DNA from: Nocardia elegans NBRC 108235
GTDB taxonomy: Bacteria > Actinomycetota > Actinomycetes > Mycobacteriales > Mycobacteriaceae
Length of the DNA stretch: 64,000 nucleotides
Direction: 5' to 3'
Assembly: GCF_001612845.1 (NCBI RefSeq)
Contig: NZ_BDBF01000020.1
Location: 28,900-92,899, forward strand
The first letter of the stretch is position 1, and the number at the start of each line of letters is the position of its first letter. Shown piece after piece: positions 17,153-25,820 of the stretch. A program made the position numbers and the translations under genes. The notes below the pieces were generated by a model that was given only the letters and a program-made list of their open reading frames with translations, searched no databases and had not been told where the DNA came from.

Positions 17153-18190
17153 GTGCCGGAACGATCGAAAGATACGAGGACGGGCTTCATCGCGGGCAGG
17201 TTCGGCGAATTCCCGGCGCGCTGGGGGCAGGGTCTGTCGGACCAGCTCACGCGGATCGCGCGCAGCCCGTTCGGGCCCAGCGAGGAGGAGGTACGCGCCA
17301 ACCTCGCCGGTGAGGCCAGCGCCGATGCCGCCCTGGCGCTGCACGACGCGGAATTGGCCGAAACCTATGGCGCCGAAGCCGATTCGGAATTACCGCCCCA
17401 TGCGCGCCCGCCGCGCGACCTGACCGCCGCGGCATTTTTCGACGTGGACAACACGATGGTGCAGGGCGCCTCGATCGTGCACTTCGCGCGCGGCCTGGCG
17501 GCGCGGAAATATTTCAAGACTTCCGACCTCGTCGATATGGCCTGGAAGCAGGTGAAATTCCGGGTCACCGGTAAGGAAAGCCAGGGCGATATGGCCAGCG
17601 GCAAGGAAAAGGCGCTGTCATTCATCGCCGGCCGCTCGACCGCCGAACTCGCCGCGCTGGGCGAGGAAATCTACGACGAAATCATCGCCGACAAGATCTG
17701 GCCGGGCACCCGCGCGCTGGCGCAAATGCATCTGGACGCCGGTCAGCAGGTGTGGCTGGTGACCGCCACGCCGGTGGAACTCGCGCAGGTCATCGCGAAG
17801 CGCCTGGGATTGACCGGCGCGCTGGGCACGGTCGCCGAAAGTGTGGACGGCGTCTTCACCGGGCGGCTGGTCGGCGATATTCTGCACGGCCTGGGCAAGG
17901 CGCATGCGGTGCGTACCCTGGCCATTCGCGAGGGGCTCAATCTCAAACGCTGCACGGCCTATTCCGACAGCCACAACGACGTGCCGATGCTCTCGCTGGC
18001 CGGCACCGCGGTGGCGATCAACCCGGATTCGGACCTGCGGGAGGTCGCCAAGAATCGTGGCTGGGAGATTCGCGATTTCCGCACCGGGCGCAAGGCCGCC
18101 AAGATCGGCGTGCCCACCGCGTTGGCGCTGGGTGCGGCTGGTGGGGCGGCGGCGGCCGTCCTCACCCGCAGGCGCGAACAGCACGCCTGA
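17153..18190 (+). CDS. HAD-IB family hydrolase (SerB1-like phosphatase)
   Basis: A 345-residue protein. The HAD nucleophile motif is FFDVDNTMVQG (D-x-D-x-T), followed by the HAD-IB helical cap. Motif II lies in WLVTATPVELAQVIAKRLG and motif IV in CTAYSDSHNDVPMLSLAG. The first ~85 residues are a charged extension, and the C-terminus has a short Ala/Gly hydrophobic segment followed by RRREQHA, perhaps a membrane or surface anchor. The family includes phosphoserine phosphatase, but the true substrate is uncertain. I choose GTG 17153 because GGAGG lies 5 nt before it; ATG 17117 falls on the putative -10. Confidence 0.82.
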   Translation: MPERSKDTRTGFIAGRFGEFPARWGQGLSDQLTRIARSPFGPSEEEVRANLAGEASADAALALHDAELAETYGAEADSELPPHARPPRDLTAAAFFDVDNTMVQGASIVHFARGLAARKYFKTSDLVDMAWKQVKFRVTGKESQGDMASGKEKALSFIAGRSTAELAALGEEIYDEIIADKIWPGTRALAQMHLDAGQQVWLVTATPVELAQVIAKRLGLTGALGTVAESVDGVFTGRLVGDILHGLGKAHAVRTLAIREGLNLKRCTAYSDSHNDVPMLSLAGTAVAINPDSDLREVAKNRGWEIRDFRTGRKAAKIGVPTALALGAAGGAAAAVLTRRREQHA

Positions 18191-18210
18191 GATTTCCGGA
18201 AGGAAACGAC

Positions 18211-18240
18211 CGAGCCTCCCCGCCGCAGCGAGGAGGCTCG
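18211..18240. terminator. Bidirectional terminator hairpin
   Basis: Perfect 9-bp stem CGAGCCTCC / GGAGGCTCG (18211-18219, 18232-18240) with ATTTCT on the plus side. It lies between the convergent HAD and acyltransferase genes. Confidence 0.8.
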
Positions 18241-18263
18241 ATTTCTCCGGCTCTCTTCCGGTG

Positions 18264-19274
18264 TCAGCCGGTGAAGGGGTTACGCCGCTTGGTGAGCAGT
18301 TTGTACAGCGTCTGCTGGATGGTCTCGCGGACCTGATCGGTGACCTCGAACATCGTCATCGGATCGTCGGCGGCCTCGGCCGCGTAATCCCCGGTCGCGA
18401 TGGGCTTGCCGAATTCGATGGTCCACTTCGACGGCAACGGGATCGCGCCCAGCGGTCCCAGATGCGGAAATGTCGGAGTCACCGGGAAATACGGCAATCC
18501 GAGCAGGCGTGCCAACGGCTTGATGTCGGCGAGTTTCGGATAGATCTCCTCGGACCCGACGATCGAACACGGAATGATCGGCACACCGGTTTTCACCGCA
18601 GCCGAGACGAATCCGCCGCGCCCGAAGCGCTGCAGCTTGTAGCGCTCCGAATACGGCTTGCCGATGCCCTTGAAGCCCTCGGGGAACACCCCCGCGACCT
18701 CGCCCGACCGCAGCAGCCGCTCGGCGTCGGCGGGGCAGGCCAGGGTATGGCCCGCCTTGCGGGCCAGCCCGCCGACCACCGGCGTCTCGAACACCAGATC
18801 AGCGGCCAGCAAGCGCAGCGACCGATGGGCGGGATGCCGGTCGTGCACGGCCAGCTGCAGCATCAGCGCGTCCAGTGCCACCACGCCGGCGTGATTGGAA
18901 ACCACCAGCGCACCACCGGTGGACGGAATGTTCTCGATGCCGTTGACATCCACCCGGAACCACAGATCCGACAGTGGTCGCAGAGTCGGCAGGATCACCG
19001 ATTCGAGCAGATGTTCGTCCCGCCCGAATTCGTCGACCTGGTAGTCCCCGGTGAGGCGGCGGCGGGCGAAATCGGCGGTATTGCGAATACCGCCGGCCAC
19101 CGCACTTCGCACCAGATCACCCAGCGAGCGCGGCGAGGCCGATTCGGCCAGCCGCTCGGTCAGCGAGGTTACCGGCTGCAGGGCCGGCTCCACCGGCCAC
19201 CGCCGCGACGCGGGGCGCTGCCGGGCCTCGAAATCCGTCTCGTGCAGGTGAATGACTTTGGCCACGTCGTTCAT
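18264..19274 (-). CDS. Lysophospholipid acyltransferase (PlsC-like) family protein
   Basis: A 336-residue protein with an acyltransferase domain at about residues 90-310. The catalytic block is SNHAGVVALDALML, in which the His-Asp spacing is six residues as in the diacylglycerol-acyltransferase-like branch, and the later motif FPEGFKGIGKPY is present. It should move acyl groups from acyl-CoA to a lyso-lipid or alcohol at the membrane. The first ~90 residues are less conserved. Its ATG overlaps the stop of the upstream NAD-dependent epimerase by 4 nt, a pairing also present in mycobacteria, so both probably act on the same lipid or envelope substrate. Confidence 0.85.
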   Translation of the reverse strand: MNDVAKVIHLHETDFEARQRPASRRWPVEPALQPVTSLTERLAESASPRSLGDLVRSAVAGGIRNTADFARRRLTGDYQVDEFGRDEHLLESVILPTLRPLSDLWFRVDVNGIENIPSTGGALVVSNHAGVVALDALMLQLAVHDRHPAHRSLRLLAADLVFETPVVGGLARKAGHTLACPADAERLLRSGEVAGVFPEGFKGIGKPYSERYKLQRFGRGGFVSAAVKTGVPIIPCSIVGSEEIYPKLADIKPLARLLGLPYFPVTPTFPHLGPLGAIPLPSKWTIEFGKPIATGDYAAEAADDPMTMFEVTDQVRETIQQTLYKLLTKRRNPFTG

Positions 19275-20377
19275 CGATGTGCTCCCGTCCCGGCCCCGAC
19301 GAGGCCGAGGAGTCTGTTTTCTGCAGCGTCGATCCAGTGCGGATCTATGACGGGCCGCAACGCTGCGCCCCCGATGAAGTCGTCGAACGCCTGCACCGTC
19401 GTCCAGCGCGGTGCGAAGCCGAGTTCGCTACGCATTCTCGTGGTGTCCAATCCACAGCCGTAGTAGAAGTAGTCGATCTGCTCGGTCGTGAACTCACGCA
19501 TCACCGGGCCCATGAACGACCGGCCGACCGTCTGGAAAACACTCATCGGCACCGGTAGTTCGACGCGACCCGCGCGACGGATGGCCTGCGACAACGCCAG
19601 CGCCCCGTCTCCGGCGACGTTGAACGTGCCGCCCGGTGCGGAATGCGCCGCATGCGCCAGCGCCGCGATCGCGTCCTCTTCGTGCAACAGCTGCATACGG
19701 GGGTCGCGACCGAAAATCGTCGGCGTGATCGGGGAGCGGAAATACTGCACGCCCCGGCCCGCTAGACGCGGCCCCACAATCGGTGGAAATCGAAGGATCG
19801 CCGCGGCGATATCCGGACGCCGACGCGCCATTCCACGGACGAAGCCCTCGACCTCGATCATATCGCGCGCGAACCAGCCCTTCGGCGGCGTGCGCGCACT
19901 CATTTCCTCGGTGAATTTCGCCGGATCCTTCGGACCACAACCGTACACCGCCGAGGAGGACCGGAGCACGACGCGGCGCACGTTGGGCGCCTTCTGACAG
20001 ACCGCCATCAACTGCATGGCGCCGAAGACGTTGTAATCCTTCATCGCCGCGCGGCCGCCGCCGGCGGGCGGGCGGGAGAGCACGGAAGGGTGAACCACGG
20101 TATCGACGTTGTTTCCATCGATCACCTTGCGAATCAACGGATTTCGGATATCGGCGCGGACGAACTCGGCGCGCCCCATCCGGCGCAGCAGATCGCGGCT
20201 GGGCATCCGGGCATCGACGGCGATGACGCGTTCGATCGCCGGATCGGCCGCCAGCCGAGTGACGACATTGCCGCCGAAGAAGCGGCTCGCGCCGGTGACG
20301 AGGACAACTTTGGGCGGCTGGTCGTCGCGGCCAGCCGTACGCCCGTCCCGCATATCCGAACCCACGCCGAATCCCAC
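19271..20377 (-). CDS. NAD-dependent epimerase/dehydratase-like (extended SDR) protein
   Basis: A 368-residue protein with an N-terminal Rossmann motif VLVTGASRFFGGNVVTRL, a DIRNP acidic site and a SSSAVYG strand. The expected catalytic YxxxK is not seen: the aligned position reads WFARDMIEVEGFVRG, with Phe and Met in place of Tyr and Lys. Mycobacterial relatives have been called galE2, but this sequence argues against simple UDP-galactose epimerase activity. The start may be GTG 20375-20377 (AGGGG upstream) or the internal ATG at 20353. It is coupled to the acyltransferase. Confidence 0.83.
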   Translation of the reverse strand: MGFGVGSDMRDGRTAGRDDQPPKVVLVTGASRFFGGNVVTRLAADPAIERVIAVDARMPSRDLLRRMGRAEFVRADIRNPLIRKVIDGNNVDTVVHPSVLSRPPAGGGRAAMKDYNVFGAMQLMAVCQKAPNVRRVVLRSSSAVYGCGPKDPAKFTEEMSARTPPKGWFARDMIEVEGFVRGMARRRPDIAAAILRFPPIVGPRLAGRGVQYFRSPITPTIFGRDPRMQLLHEEDAIAALAHAAHSAPGGTFNVAGDGALALSQAIRRAGRVELPVPMSVFQTVGRSFMGPVMREFTTEQIDYFYYGCGLDTTRMRSELGFAPRWTTVQAFDDFIGGAALRPVIDPHWIDAAENRLLGLVGAGTGAHR

Positions 20378-20489
20378 CTGTGCACCCCTGCTTGGCTAGT
20401 TCCGTTAACCAGAGTAGCGGCTGTTACGGAGGCGGCCGAGAGTATTAACCAGGATCTAACGATGACTTCAGTCACCGGAAACAAATGCT

Positions 20490-20521
20490 AAAGCCCGCCA
20501 CCTGGAACGATGGCGGGCTTT
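20490..20521. terminator. Terminator after bS22 gene
   Basis: Perfect 11-bp stem AAAGCCCGCCA / TGGCGGGCTTT (20490-20500, 20511-20521), 10-nt loop. It ends the minus-strand bS22 transcript 24 bp past its stop; the reverse side continues with AT-rich sequence. Confidence 0.85.
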
Positions 20522-20545
20522 CAGCTAATTTCTAGCGTATAAAGC

Positions 20546-20647
20546 TTACTTGCCGAGTTTGCGACGCTGCACGCGCGTACGGCGAAGCAGCTTGCGGTGC
20601 TTCTTCTTCGACATCCGCTTACGGCGCTTCTTGATCACAGAACCCAT
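20546..20647 (-). CDS. AURKAIP1/COX24-type small ribosomal protein bS22
   Basis: A 33-residue, extremely basic protein: [20 protein letters not shown] followed by [13 protein letters not shown]. This matches the actinobacterial bS22 family, found in the small ribosomal subunit near the decoding region in mycobacteria. ATG 20645-20647 follows GAGGAA with 7-nt spacing. It is monocistronic, bounded by a strong terminator. Confidence 0.93.
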
Positions 20648-20877
20648 AGGGTTGTTCCTCGCGTTCTCTCTCTACCCTCGGCACGCACGCCGGTTACGTA
20701 CGCCCATCTTCCGGTTCGCTCGGCGGCCGCCTGGCAACCAGTGTTCAGCTCCCGACCTGACCCAGATCGGCAGCGGGTAACACAACGGTGGTTCATCGTA
20801 CCGGGCCAACCCACGGCGAACGAAACGGGCACCGCTGTGCCCGGTCGCCGACACCGCCGACCGGCGTTCGCACGCTG

Positions 20878-21105
20878 CTATCCGGCGTCGAAGTACGACG
20901 TCTGCAGGTAGTCGTGCACCGCCTTGGCGTGTACCCGGAACGATCGACCGACTCTGACAGCGGGTAGTTCTCCCGAGTGAACCAGCCGATACACCGTCAT
21001 CTTGGAAACCCGCATCAGATTCGCCACCTCGGCAACGGTGAGGAACTGTGTTCCTCCACCGCCGATGACAGGACCGGAACTCGCAGAGCTGTTTCCAGAC
21101 ATCAT
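20878..21105 (-). CDS. BldC/excisionase-family helix-turn-helix DNA-binding protein
   Basis: A 75-residue protein with a MerR-like winged-helix fold: FLTVAEVANLMRVSKMTVYRLVHSGELPAVRVGRSFRVHAKAV. The Ser/Gly N-terminus is disordered. Such proteins bind direct repeats, and BldC controls development in Streptomyces. I start at ATG 21103-21105, with GGAGGT 10 nt upstream; another ATG follows immediately. Longer readings up to 21234 have no ribosome site. It lies between proC and bS22 on the same strand, as in mycobacteria, which argues for a core regulator and not a phage excisionase. Confidence 0.88.
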   Translation of the reverse strand: MMSGNSSASSGPVIGGGGTQFLTVAEVANLMRVSKMTVYRLVHSGELPAVRVGRSFRVHAKAVHDYLQTSYFDAG

Positions 21106-21272
21106 TGCACCACTGACCTCCGGCACGTCCGCGCCGCCGGCTTCCCCACCGGCGGAACAGACACGCACGTGCTCCCCCGAGCTTAGCGTTACCAGTGGGA
21201 TTGCTGCGACGGGTGGGAGAAATAGCAGTGTCACCAGCGGATGTCACGTCACACCCGGCGGCCACTCCGCGG

Positions 21273-22091
21273 CTACTCGCCGGTCGCCCCCTGTTCGACC
21301 GAGCGGCGCTTGGCCGCGTGCAGCGCCTCCCAGAACGCCGAGCGCACGCCGCCGCGCTCGAGCTCGCGCACAGCCGCCGCGGTCGTCCCCGCCGGCGAGG
21401 TCACCGCCGCACGCAACTCCGCAGCATCCTGACCGGACTCCTCCAGCAGCGCCGCCGAGCCGAGCATGGTCTGCACCACCAGTTCGGTGGCCACGTCCCG
21501 CGTCAGGCCGAGGCCGACGCCGGCCTCCACCATGGCCTCGACCACCAGGAAGAAGTACGCGGGTCCCGAACCCGACACCGCGGTCACCGCGTCCATCTGG
21601 CTCTCGGCGACGGTGACGACCTTGCCGACCGCCCCCAGCAGCTCCGAGACCGTATCCAGCTCGGCGGATTTCGCGTAGCGACCGGCCGCGATCGCGCTCA
21701 TGCCCTGGCCGACCAGCATCGGGGTATTCGCCATGACCCGCACGACCGGGAATCCGGCGGGCAACTTCGACTCCACCCGGGCGGTGGTCACGCCGGCGGC
21801 GAGCGACACCATGATCTGATCGCGATCGTTGTCGAGTTCGAGTTTGCCGAGCTCGGTCAGCACGGCGTCGACATCGTGCGGCTTCACCGCTACCACCAGC
21901 ACATCCGCACCCGCCGCGGCCTCCGCCAGACTGTCGGTGACCCGGATGCCGAACCGCTCGCTCAACACCTGCGCGCGGGCCGTCACCGTCTCGACCACGA
22001 CCAGATCCTTACCCGGCCGCCCGGCCTCGAGCAGCCCGGCAATCAACGCCTCGCCGATCCGTCCGCCACCGATCACCGCAATTCTCGTCAT
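21273..22091 (-). CDS. proC: Pyrroline-5-carboxylate reductase
   Basis: A 272-residue enzyme for the last step of proline synthesis, reducing pyrroline-5-carboxylate with NAD(P)H. Motifs: RIAVIGGGRIGEALIAGLL at the N-terminus, VVAVKPHDVD, and the C-terminal signature AVSGSGPAYFFLVVEAMVEAGVGLGL plus VTSPAGTTAAAVRELERGG. The ATG at 22089-22091 fits the family start. A TTG three codons earlier is in frame but unlikely. Confidence 0.94.
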   Translation of the reverse strand: MTRIAVIGGGRIGEALIAGLLEAGRPGKDLVVVETVTARAQVLSERFGIRVTDSLAEAAAGADVLVVAVKPHDVDAVLTELGKLELDNDRDQIMVSLAAGVTTARVESKLPAGFPVVRVMANTPMLVGQGMSAIAAGRYAKSAELDTVSELLGAVGKVVTVAESQMDAVTAVSGSGPAYFFLVVEAMVEAGVGLGLTRDVATELVVQTMLGSAALLEESGQDAAELRAAVTSPAGTTAAAVRELERGGVRSAFWEALHAAKRRSVEQGATGE

Positions 22092-22139
22092 GAGGCCCAA
22101 GGCTATCCGTGCGCGGCGGCCGACGCGGGGCAGGGGCGA

Positions 22140-23036
22140 TCAGTGGGAGCGGGGCAGCGGAATCAGCGCGAGTTGGCGGGTCTGCGCAACCACCGCGCCC
22201 GTGCTGTCGAGGACCAGTTGATCCTCGTCGAACATGCGCTCCCCGATTTCGTGGGCGGTCGCGATCACCCGCAGCCAGCCCGGCGCGGGACGACGCCGCA
22301 GATAGGTGGTGAGCTGCACGGTCGGGGCCCAGCCGAACCGGCCCATGTTCATCGGCACGGGCGGGCTCATATCCCCCGCCATCATGGCGAAATACGCGGC
22401 GACGTCCGGATCGCTGCCGTCGGCGGCGCGCGGACGGATCCACAGGCGCAGCCGCGGCTCGCCTCGCTCGCCGGACAGGAACGGCGCCCAGGCCGGATCG
22501 ATCGCCACCGAGGCGCCTCGCGAGACGTTGACCAGCCGGCCCATCGGAGAATCCGGCGCGTCGTAGCCCAGGGCCTCGGCGGGCGGTTCCGGCGGCATAT
22601 CCGCCACGGTCTCGCGCCGATAGGCCGGTTCCGCGTCGTCGAGGTGGCCGAAGGTGAACGCCGAATGCACCAGCGTGCGACCACCCTGGACCAGATCGGC
22701 GTCGACCAGGCAGATCTGGCGGCCCGTCTTGCGGATTCGGACCTCGTACTCGACCTCGCCCGGGTCCGGGGCGCCGAGGAAATCGGTGCTCGCCGCGATC
22801 GGGAACATCTCGGCCAGATCGGGGTGCGTGGTGCGCAGCCGGGTCGTGGCGGCGGCCGCCGACGAGGCGACCATGGTGCCGCCGTGCAGCTTCTTGCCGA
22901 TCGTCCACACCGGGTCGATGACGCCGCGATAGCGCGCGAACTCCGCGGAAACCTCCACCTCGGTCACCGCGCACACGCGGCTGAACGGTGCGTCGTCCAA
23001 CTCCGGCCGTACCGTTTCGACCGCCAGTTCCGTCAC
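22140..23036 (-). CDS. Acyl-CoA thioesterase-like hotdog protein (4HBT_3 type)
   Basis: A 298-residue double-hotdog protein. The first half has the GGTMVASSAAAAT helix and LGAPDPGEVEYEVRIRKTGRQICLVDADL strand pattern; the second contains GWAPTVQLTTYLRRRP. This is the layout of TesB-like/4HBT_3 acyl-CoA thioesterases. The substrate is unknown, and catalytic residues vary in this group, so an acyl-binding role without hydrolysis is possible. The start is GTG 23034-23036 after GAGAGGAG. Confidence 0.78.
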   Translation of the reverse strand: MTELAVETVRPELDDAPFSRVCAVTEVEVSAEFARYRGVIDPVWTIGKKLHGGTMVASSAAAATTRLRTTHPDLAEMFPIAASTDFLGAPDPGEVEYEVRIRKTGRQICLVDADLVQGGRTLVHSAFTFGHLDDAEPAYRRETVADMPPEPPAEALGYDAPDSPMGRLVNVSRGASVAIDPAWAPFLSGERGEPRLRLWIRPRAADGSDPDVAAYFAMMAGDMSPPVPMNMGRFGWAPTVQLTTYLRRRPAPGWLRVIATAHEIGERMFDEDQLVLDSTGAVVAQTRQLALIPLPRSH

Positions 23037-23154
23037 CCGCCGCTCCTCTCCGTGGGCCCAGCCGGTTCCGGCCCGGCTCGTACACCGTATAAGTCTGCCG
23101 GACGGTCGCTCGATTCCCTACCGGGTGTGACGAAGCTGTACGGGCACAGGCCGA

Positions 23155-24054
23155 TCAACCCTGCCGGGTCGGTTCCCGTCCCGGCACCGGCTGCAAGTTG
23201 TTCAGATGTGTGCGCGCGAACCGCAGCGCTCGCCCCAGCATCGCCGCGCGGTCGGCGGTGGTCCGTGCGTTCTGGGTGTTCACCTCGATCACGGCGTGAC
23301 CCCGGAAACCGTTGCGCACCAGCGATTCACACACTTCCACACAGGGTTGCCCACCCTCGCCGGGAATTAGGTGCTCGTCGTGAGCGGCGCCGCGGCCGTC
23401 GGCCAGGTGCAGGTGCGCCAGACCGCTGCCCATGCGGTCGGCCAGCGTCAGCGCATCCATCCCGGCGGTCGCGGTATGCGACAGATCCAGGGTGTAGTGC
23501 CGGAAGCCGGTATCGGTCGGATCGTAGGACGGGCTGAACGCGGTCACGGAAAGTCCCGGTCCACCACGGCGTTCCAGCCGGCGCGCCGAACCGGAGCGGC
23601 GTCCGAACAGCGTGTCGGCGCGCATGGGGAACATGTTCTCCACCGCGACCACGACCGGACTGCTGTCCTCGAGTTCGCCGACCTGCTGGGCGAAGCCCTC
23701 CGCATAACGCCGCTGCCAGCGGAAGGGCGGATGCACCACCACGGTCGCCGCCCCCAGCGACTCCGCCGTCCGCACACTGCGTTCGAGCTTGGCCACCGGG
23801 TCGGCACCCCATACCCGCTGCGAGATGAGCAGACAGGGCGCGTGCACGGCCAGCACCGGCACCGCGTACCGGCGCACATACGATTGGACCGTGGCGATGT
23901 TCTGGCTGGCCGGCTCGGCCCAGACCATCAATTCCACGCCGTCGTAACCCAATTCCGCGGCATACCGGAACGCCGCCTCGGTGTTCTCCGGATAGACCGA
24001 CGCCGTCGACAACCCCACCTGAACGGTGGTCCCCACCTGACCGCTGTGCCCCAC
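23155..24054 (-). CDS. Sugar phosphate isomerase/epimerase-like TIM-barrel protein
   Basis: A 299-residue AP-endonuclease-2-type TIM barrel. The N-terminus VQVGLSTASVYPENTEAAFRYAAELGYDGVEL, the metal-ligand strands VVHPPFRWQ, VAVENMFP, TLDLSHTATAG and HLHLADG, and the late EVNTQN are as expected for the xylose-isomerase-like family. Several His/Glu/Asp residues at strand ends should bind a divalent metal. The substrate is unknown. The start is GTG 24052-24054, with AGGGAG 6 nt upstream. It follows the disordered membrane-protein gene by 14 bp. Confidence 0.82.
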   Translation of the reverse strand: MGHSGQVGTTVQVGLSTASVYPENTEAAFRYAAELGYDGVELMVWAEPASQNIATVQSYVRRYAVPVLAVHAPCLLISQRVWGADPVAKLERSVRTAESLGAATVVVHPPFRWQRRYAEGFAQQVGELEDSSPVVVAVENMFPMRADTLFGRRSGSARRLERRGGPGLSVTAFSPSYDPTDTGFRHYTLDLSHTATAGMDALTLADRMGSGLAHLHLADGRGAAHDEHLIPGEGGQPCVEVCESLVRNGFRGHAVIEVNTQNARTTADRAAMLGRALRFARTHLNNLQPVPGREPTRQG

Positions 24055-24068
24055 TTGCTGCTCCCTGC

Positions 24069-25712
24069 TCAGTTCGTGCTGAGAAGAAAGGCTAGCGGTC
24101 CGAGCGTCACGAAGATGCCCACAACGACCGCGATCACCGTGCTGAGGATGTCGTCGGTGCGGCGCAGCACGCGAACCAGCGCGACCAGACCGAGAATCAC
24201 GACCATCGCCAGCACCAGCGCCAGGAACGGCATGACGTCCCACATCTGCTCGAAGCCCTTGAACAGCAACATTCCCGCGACCGCCGCGCCGACGGCCTGG
24301 CCGCCGAGGATCATCCACTGCCGCCGGTTGAGATCCTCGACCGAGCCGCGGCGGGGAGCCGGCCGGCTCAGCTGCGGCAGTTTGTCGCGCAGGGAGAAGC
24401 TGCGCGGGGCGGCCCGGCGCCGACGCGGGGTGGGCTCGATCTCCTCGTCGTCGAGCAGATCGTCGTCGTAGTCGTCCTCGGGTTCGTCGAGTTCGACCGG
24501 TGCGTAGAACTCGGTGCGCGCCTCGGCCGGATCGAGGAGATCGATCACCCCGCGGCGCGGCCCGCGATCGCGGCGCGCATCGGCCCCGCGACGCTCCTCA
24601 CGCGCTCCGGCATCGCGCAGCAGATCTCCGGCAACGGTCTGCCCGGACAGCAGCGGCTGCTCCCGGGCGGCCAGCGACCATCCCGGCGACCGGTCCTCGG
24701 CCGGCTCGTCGGGGTGGCCGCCGGATCCGGGTTCGTCGAAATCCCGGGGAGCCGAAGCCGGAGCGCCGGGCCGCCGCCGCGCCGACCACGCGGGAAGTCC
24801 CTGGCGGGCGTCGGCGCCGTTGCGGCCGCCTGCGGGTACCTCGGGCGCGCCCGACCCGTCGCGCCCCGGCTTCGCACCGTTGCGGCGCGGCAGGTCGGCG
24901 CGTCCCGGTGTCGGGAAGTCGGGCGCACCGAATTCACGGCCTGCCGGAGCGCCGAATTCGCGGTGCGGAGAGGGGGTTTCGGGCGGGCGAGGCGGCGCCC
25001 AGGCCGCGGTCGGCGGCGTGGGGTCGGTTCCCATGCCACCCTGGAACGGCGGCACCATCACGGTGTTGCTCTCGTCGGGCTCCGGCCGATGCCGGCGCCC
25101 GGGACGCCCCGAATCCATCGGAGTCTCGGGAGCGGCGAACGCACCCGCCGCCTCCCGCTCGGCCAGCGCCTCCCGCAATTCGCGGCGGGCGCGGCGACCG
25201 GTGGGCGCCGGCGCGGCATCCGCACCGTACGGCGCGGGCGCACCCTCCGGCGCGGCGTGCCGGGTCGAATCGGGCTGAGCGCCGTATCCGGGAGCGTCGT
25301 ATCCGGGGGCCGCGCCGAACTCCGGCGAGGAATATCCACCCGGAGAGTCGAACGAGGTGGGCTGGAAGCTGCTCGCCGCGTACCCCGACGGCTCCCAGGA
25401 ATTCGGCGCGCTCGGCGCCTCCGGAGTGGCGGCCAGGGGATCGTAGAAACTGATCGGGCCGGACAGCGGTGATTCGGCTTCGTATCCGGGTACCGAGAGC
25501 TGGAAGTCCGGCATCGGTTCCGGATCCGGTTCGGCCTCCGGAGCGGCGTGCGAGGAGGAGCCCTCCCGAACCGCCGGCAGGTCGCCGGTCAGGTCGGTGA
25601 CCGCGATGCCGCGTCCGCCTCTGCGCCGGCGACCGCCGCCCGACGCCGGAACTCCCTGGCCGTTGCGCGCCAGCAGTTCGGCGACCGACAGCTGGGTCGA
25701 ATCCTCACTCAT
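24069..25712 (-). CDS. Membrane protein with long disordered N-terminus
   Basis: A 547-residue protein. The first ~440 residues are Pro/Gly/Ala/Arg/Asp-rich and low in complexity, with repeated Ser/Pro/Gly/Tyr segments (GYSSPEF, GYDAPGYG) and an acidic stretch DDYDDDLLDDEEIE followed by PRRRRA. The last ~100 residues carry three membrane helices. The N-terminus has a short linear motif SVAELLARNG. That motif and the layout match membrane proteins beside ppx in mycobacteria. The long cytosolic tail suggests scaffolding or phosphorylation; no enzyme motif is visible. A clear AAAGGAG precedes the ATG. Confidence 0.75.
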   Translation of the reverse strand: MSEDSTQLSVAELLARNGQGVPASGGGRRRRGGRGIAVTDLTGDLPAVREGSSSHAAPEAEPDPEPMPDFQLSVPGYEAESPLSGPISFYDPLAATPEAPSAPNSWEPSGYAASSFQPTSFDSPGGYSSPEFGAAPGYDAPGYGAQPDSTRHAAPEGAPAPYGADAAPAPTGRRARRELREALAEREAAGAFAAPETPMDSGRPGRRHRPEPDESNTVMVPPFQGGMGTDPTPPTAAWAPPRPPETPSPHREFGAPAGREFGAPDFPTPGRADLPRRNGAKPGRDGSGAPEVPAGGRNGADARQGLPAWSARRRPGAPASAPRDFDEPGSGGHPDEPAEDRSPGWSLAAREQPLLSGQTVAGDLLRDAGAREERRGADARRDRGPRRGVIDLLDPAEARTEFYAPVELDEPEDDYDDDLLDDEEIEPTPRRRRAAPRSFSLRDKLPQLSRPAPRRGSVEDLNRRQWMILGGQAVGAAVAGMLLFKGFEQMWDVMPFLALVLAMVVILGLVALVRVLRRTDDILSTVIAVVVGIFVTLGPLAFLLSTN

Positions 25713-25726
25713 GCCGGCTCCTTTCG

Positions 25727-25788
25727 GTCGTGAACGGGCTGCGGCGCGGGCACGCCGGGCTGCCGCCTCCGCTCCTGCCGTTCACGAC
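25727..25788. repeat. Long-range inverted repeat between ppx and membrane-protein gene
   Basis: Arms GTCGTGAACGG (25727-25737) and CCGTTCACGAC (25778-25788) are perfect over 11 bp, separated by 40 GC-rich nt that can also pair in part. It lies in the 108-bp gap between ppx and the 547-residue gene. It could end ppx transcription or regulate the next gene. Confidence 0.45.
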
Positions 25789-25820
25789 GGTCCTTTCCGA
25801 TTGACCGCTTCCCGCATCGA

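Noticed and set aside
17841..19463. 540-codon plus-strand frame running from the HAD gene across the terminator into the acyltransferase gene
   Set aside because: It crosses a strong bidirectional terminator and is out of frame or antisense to two real genes.
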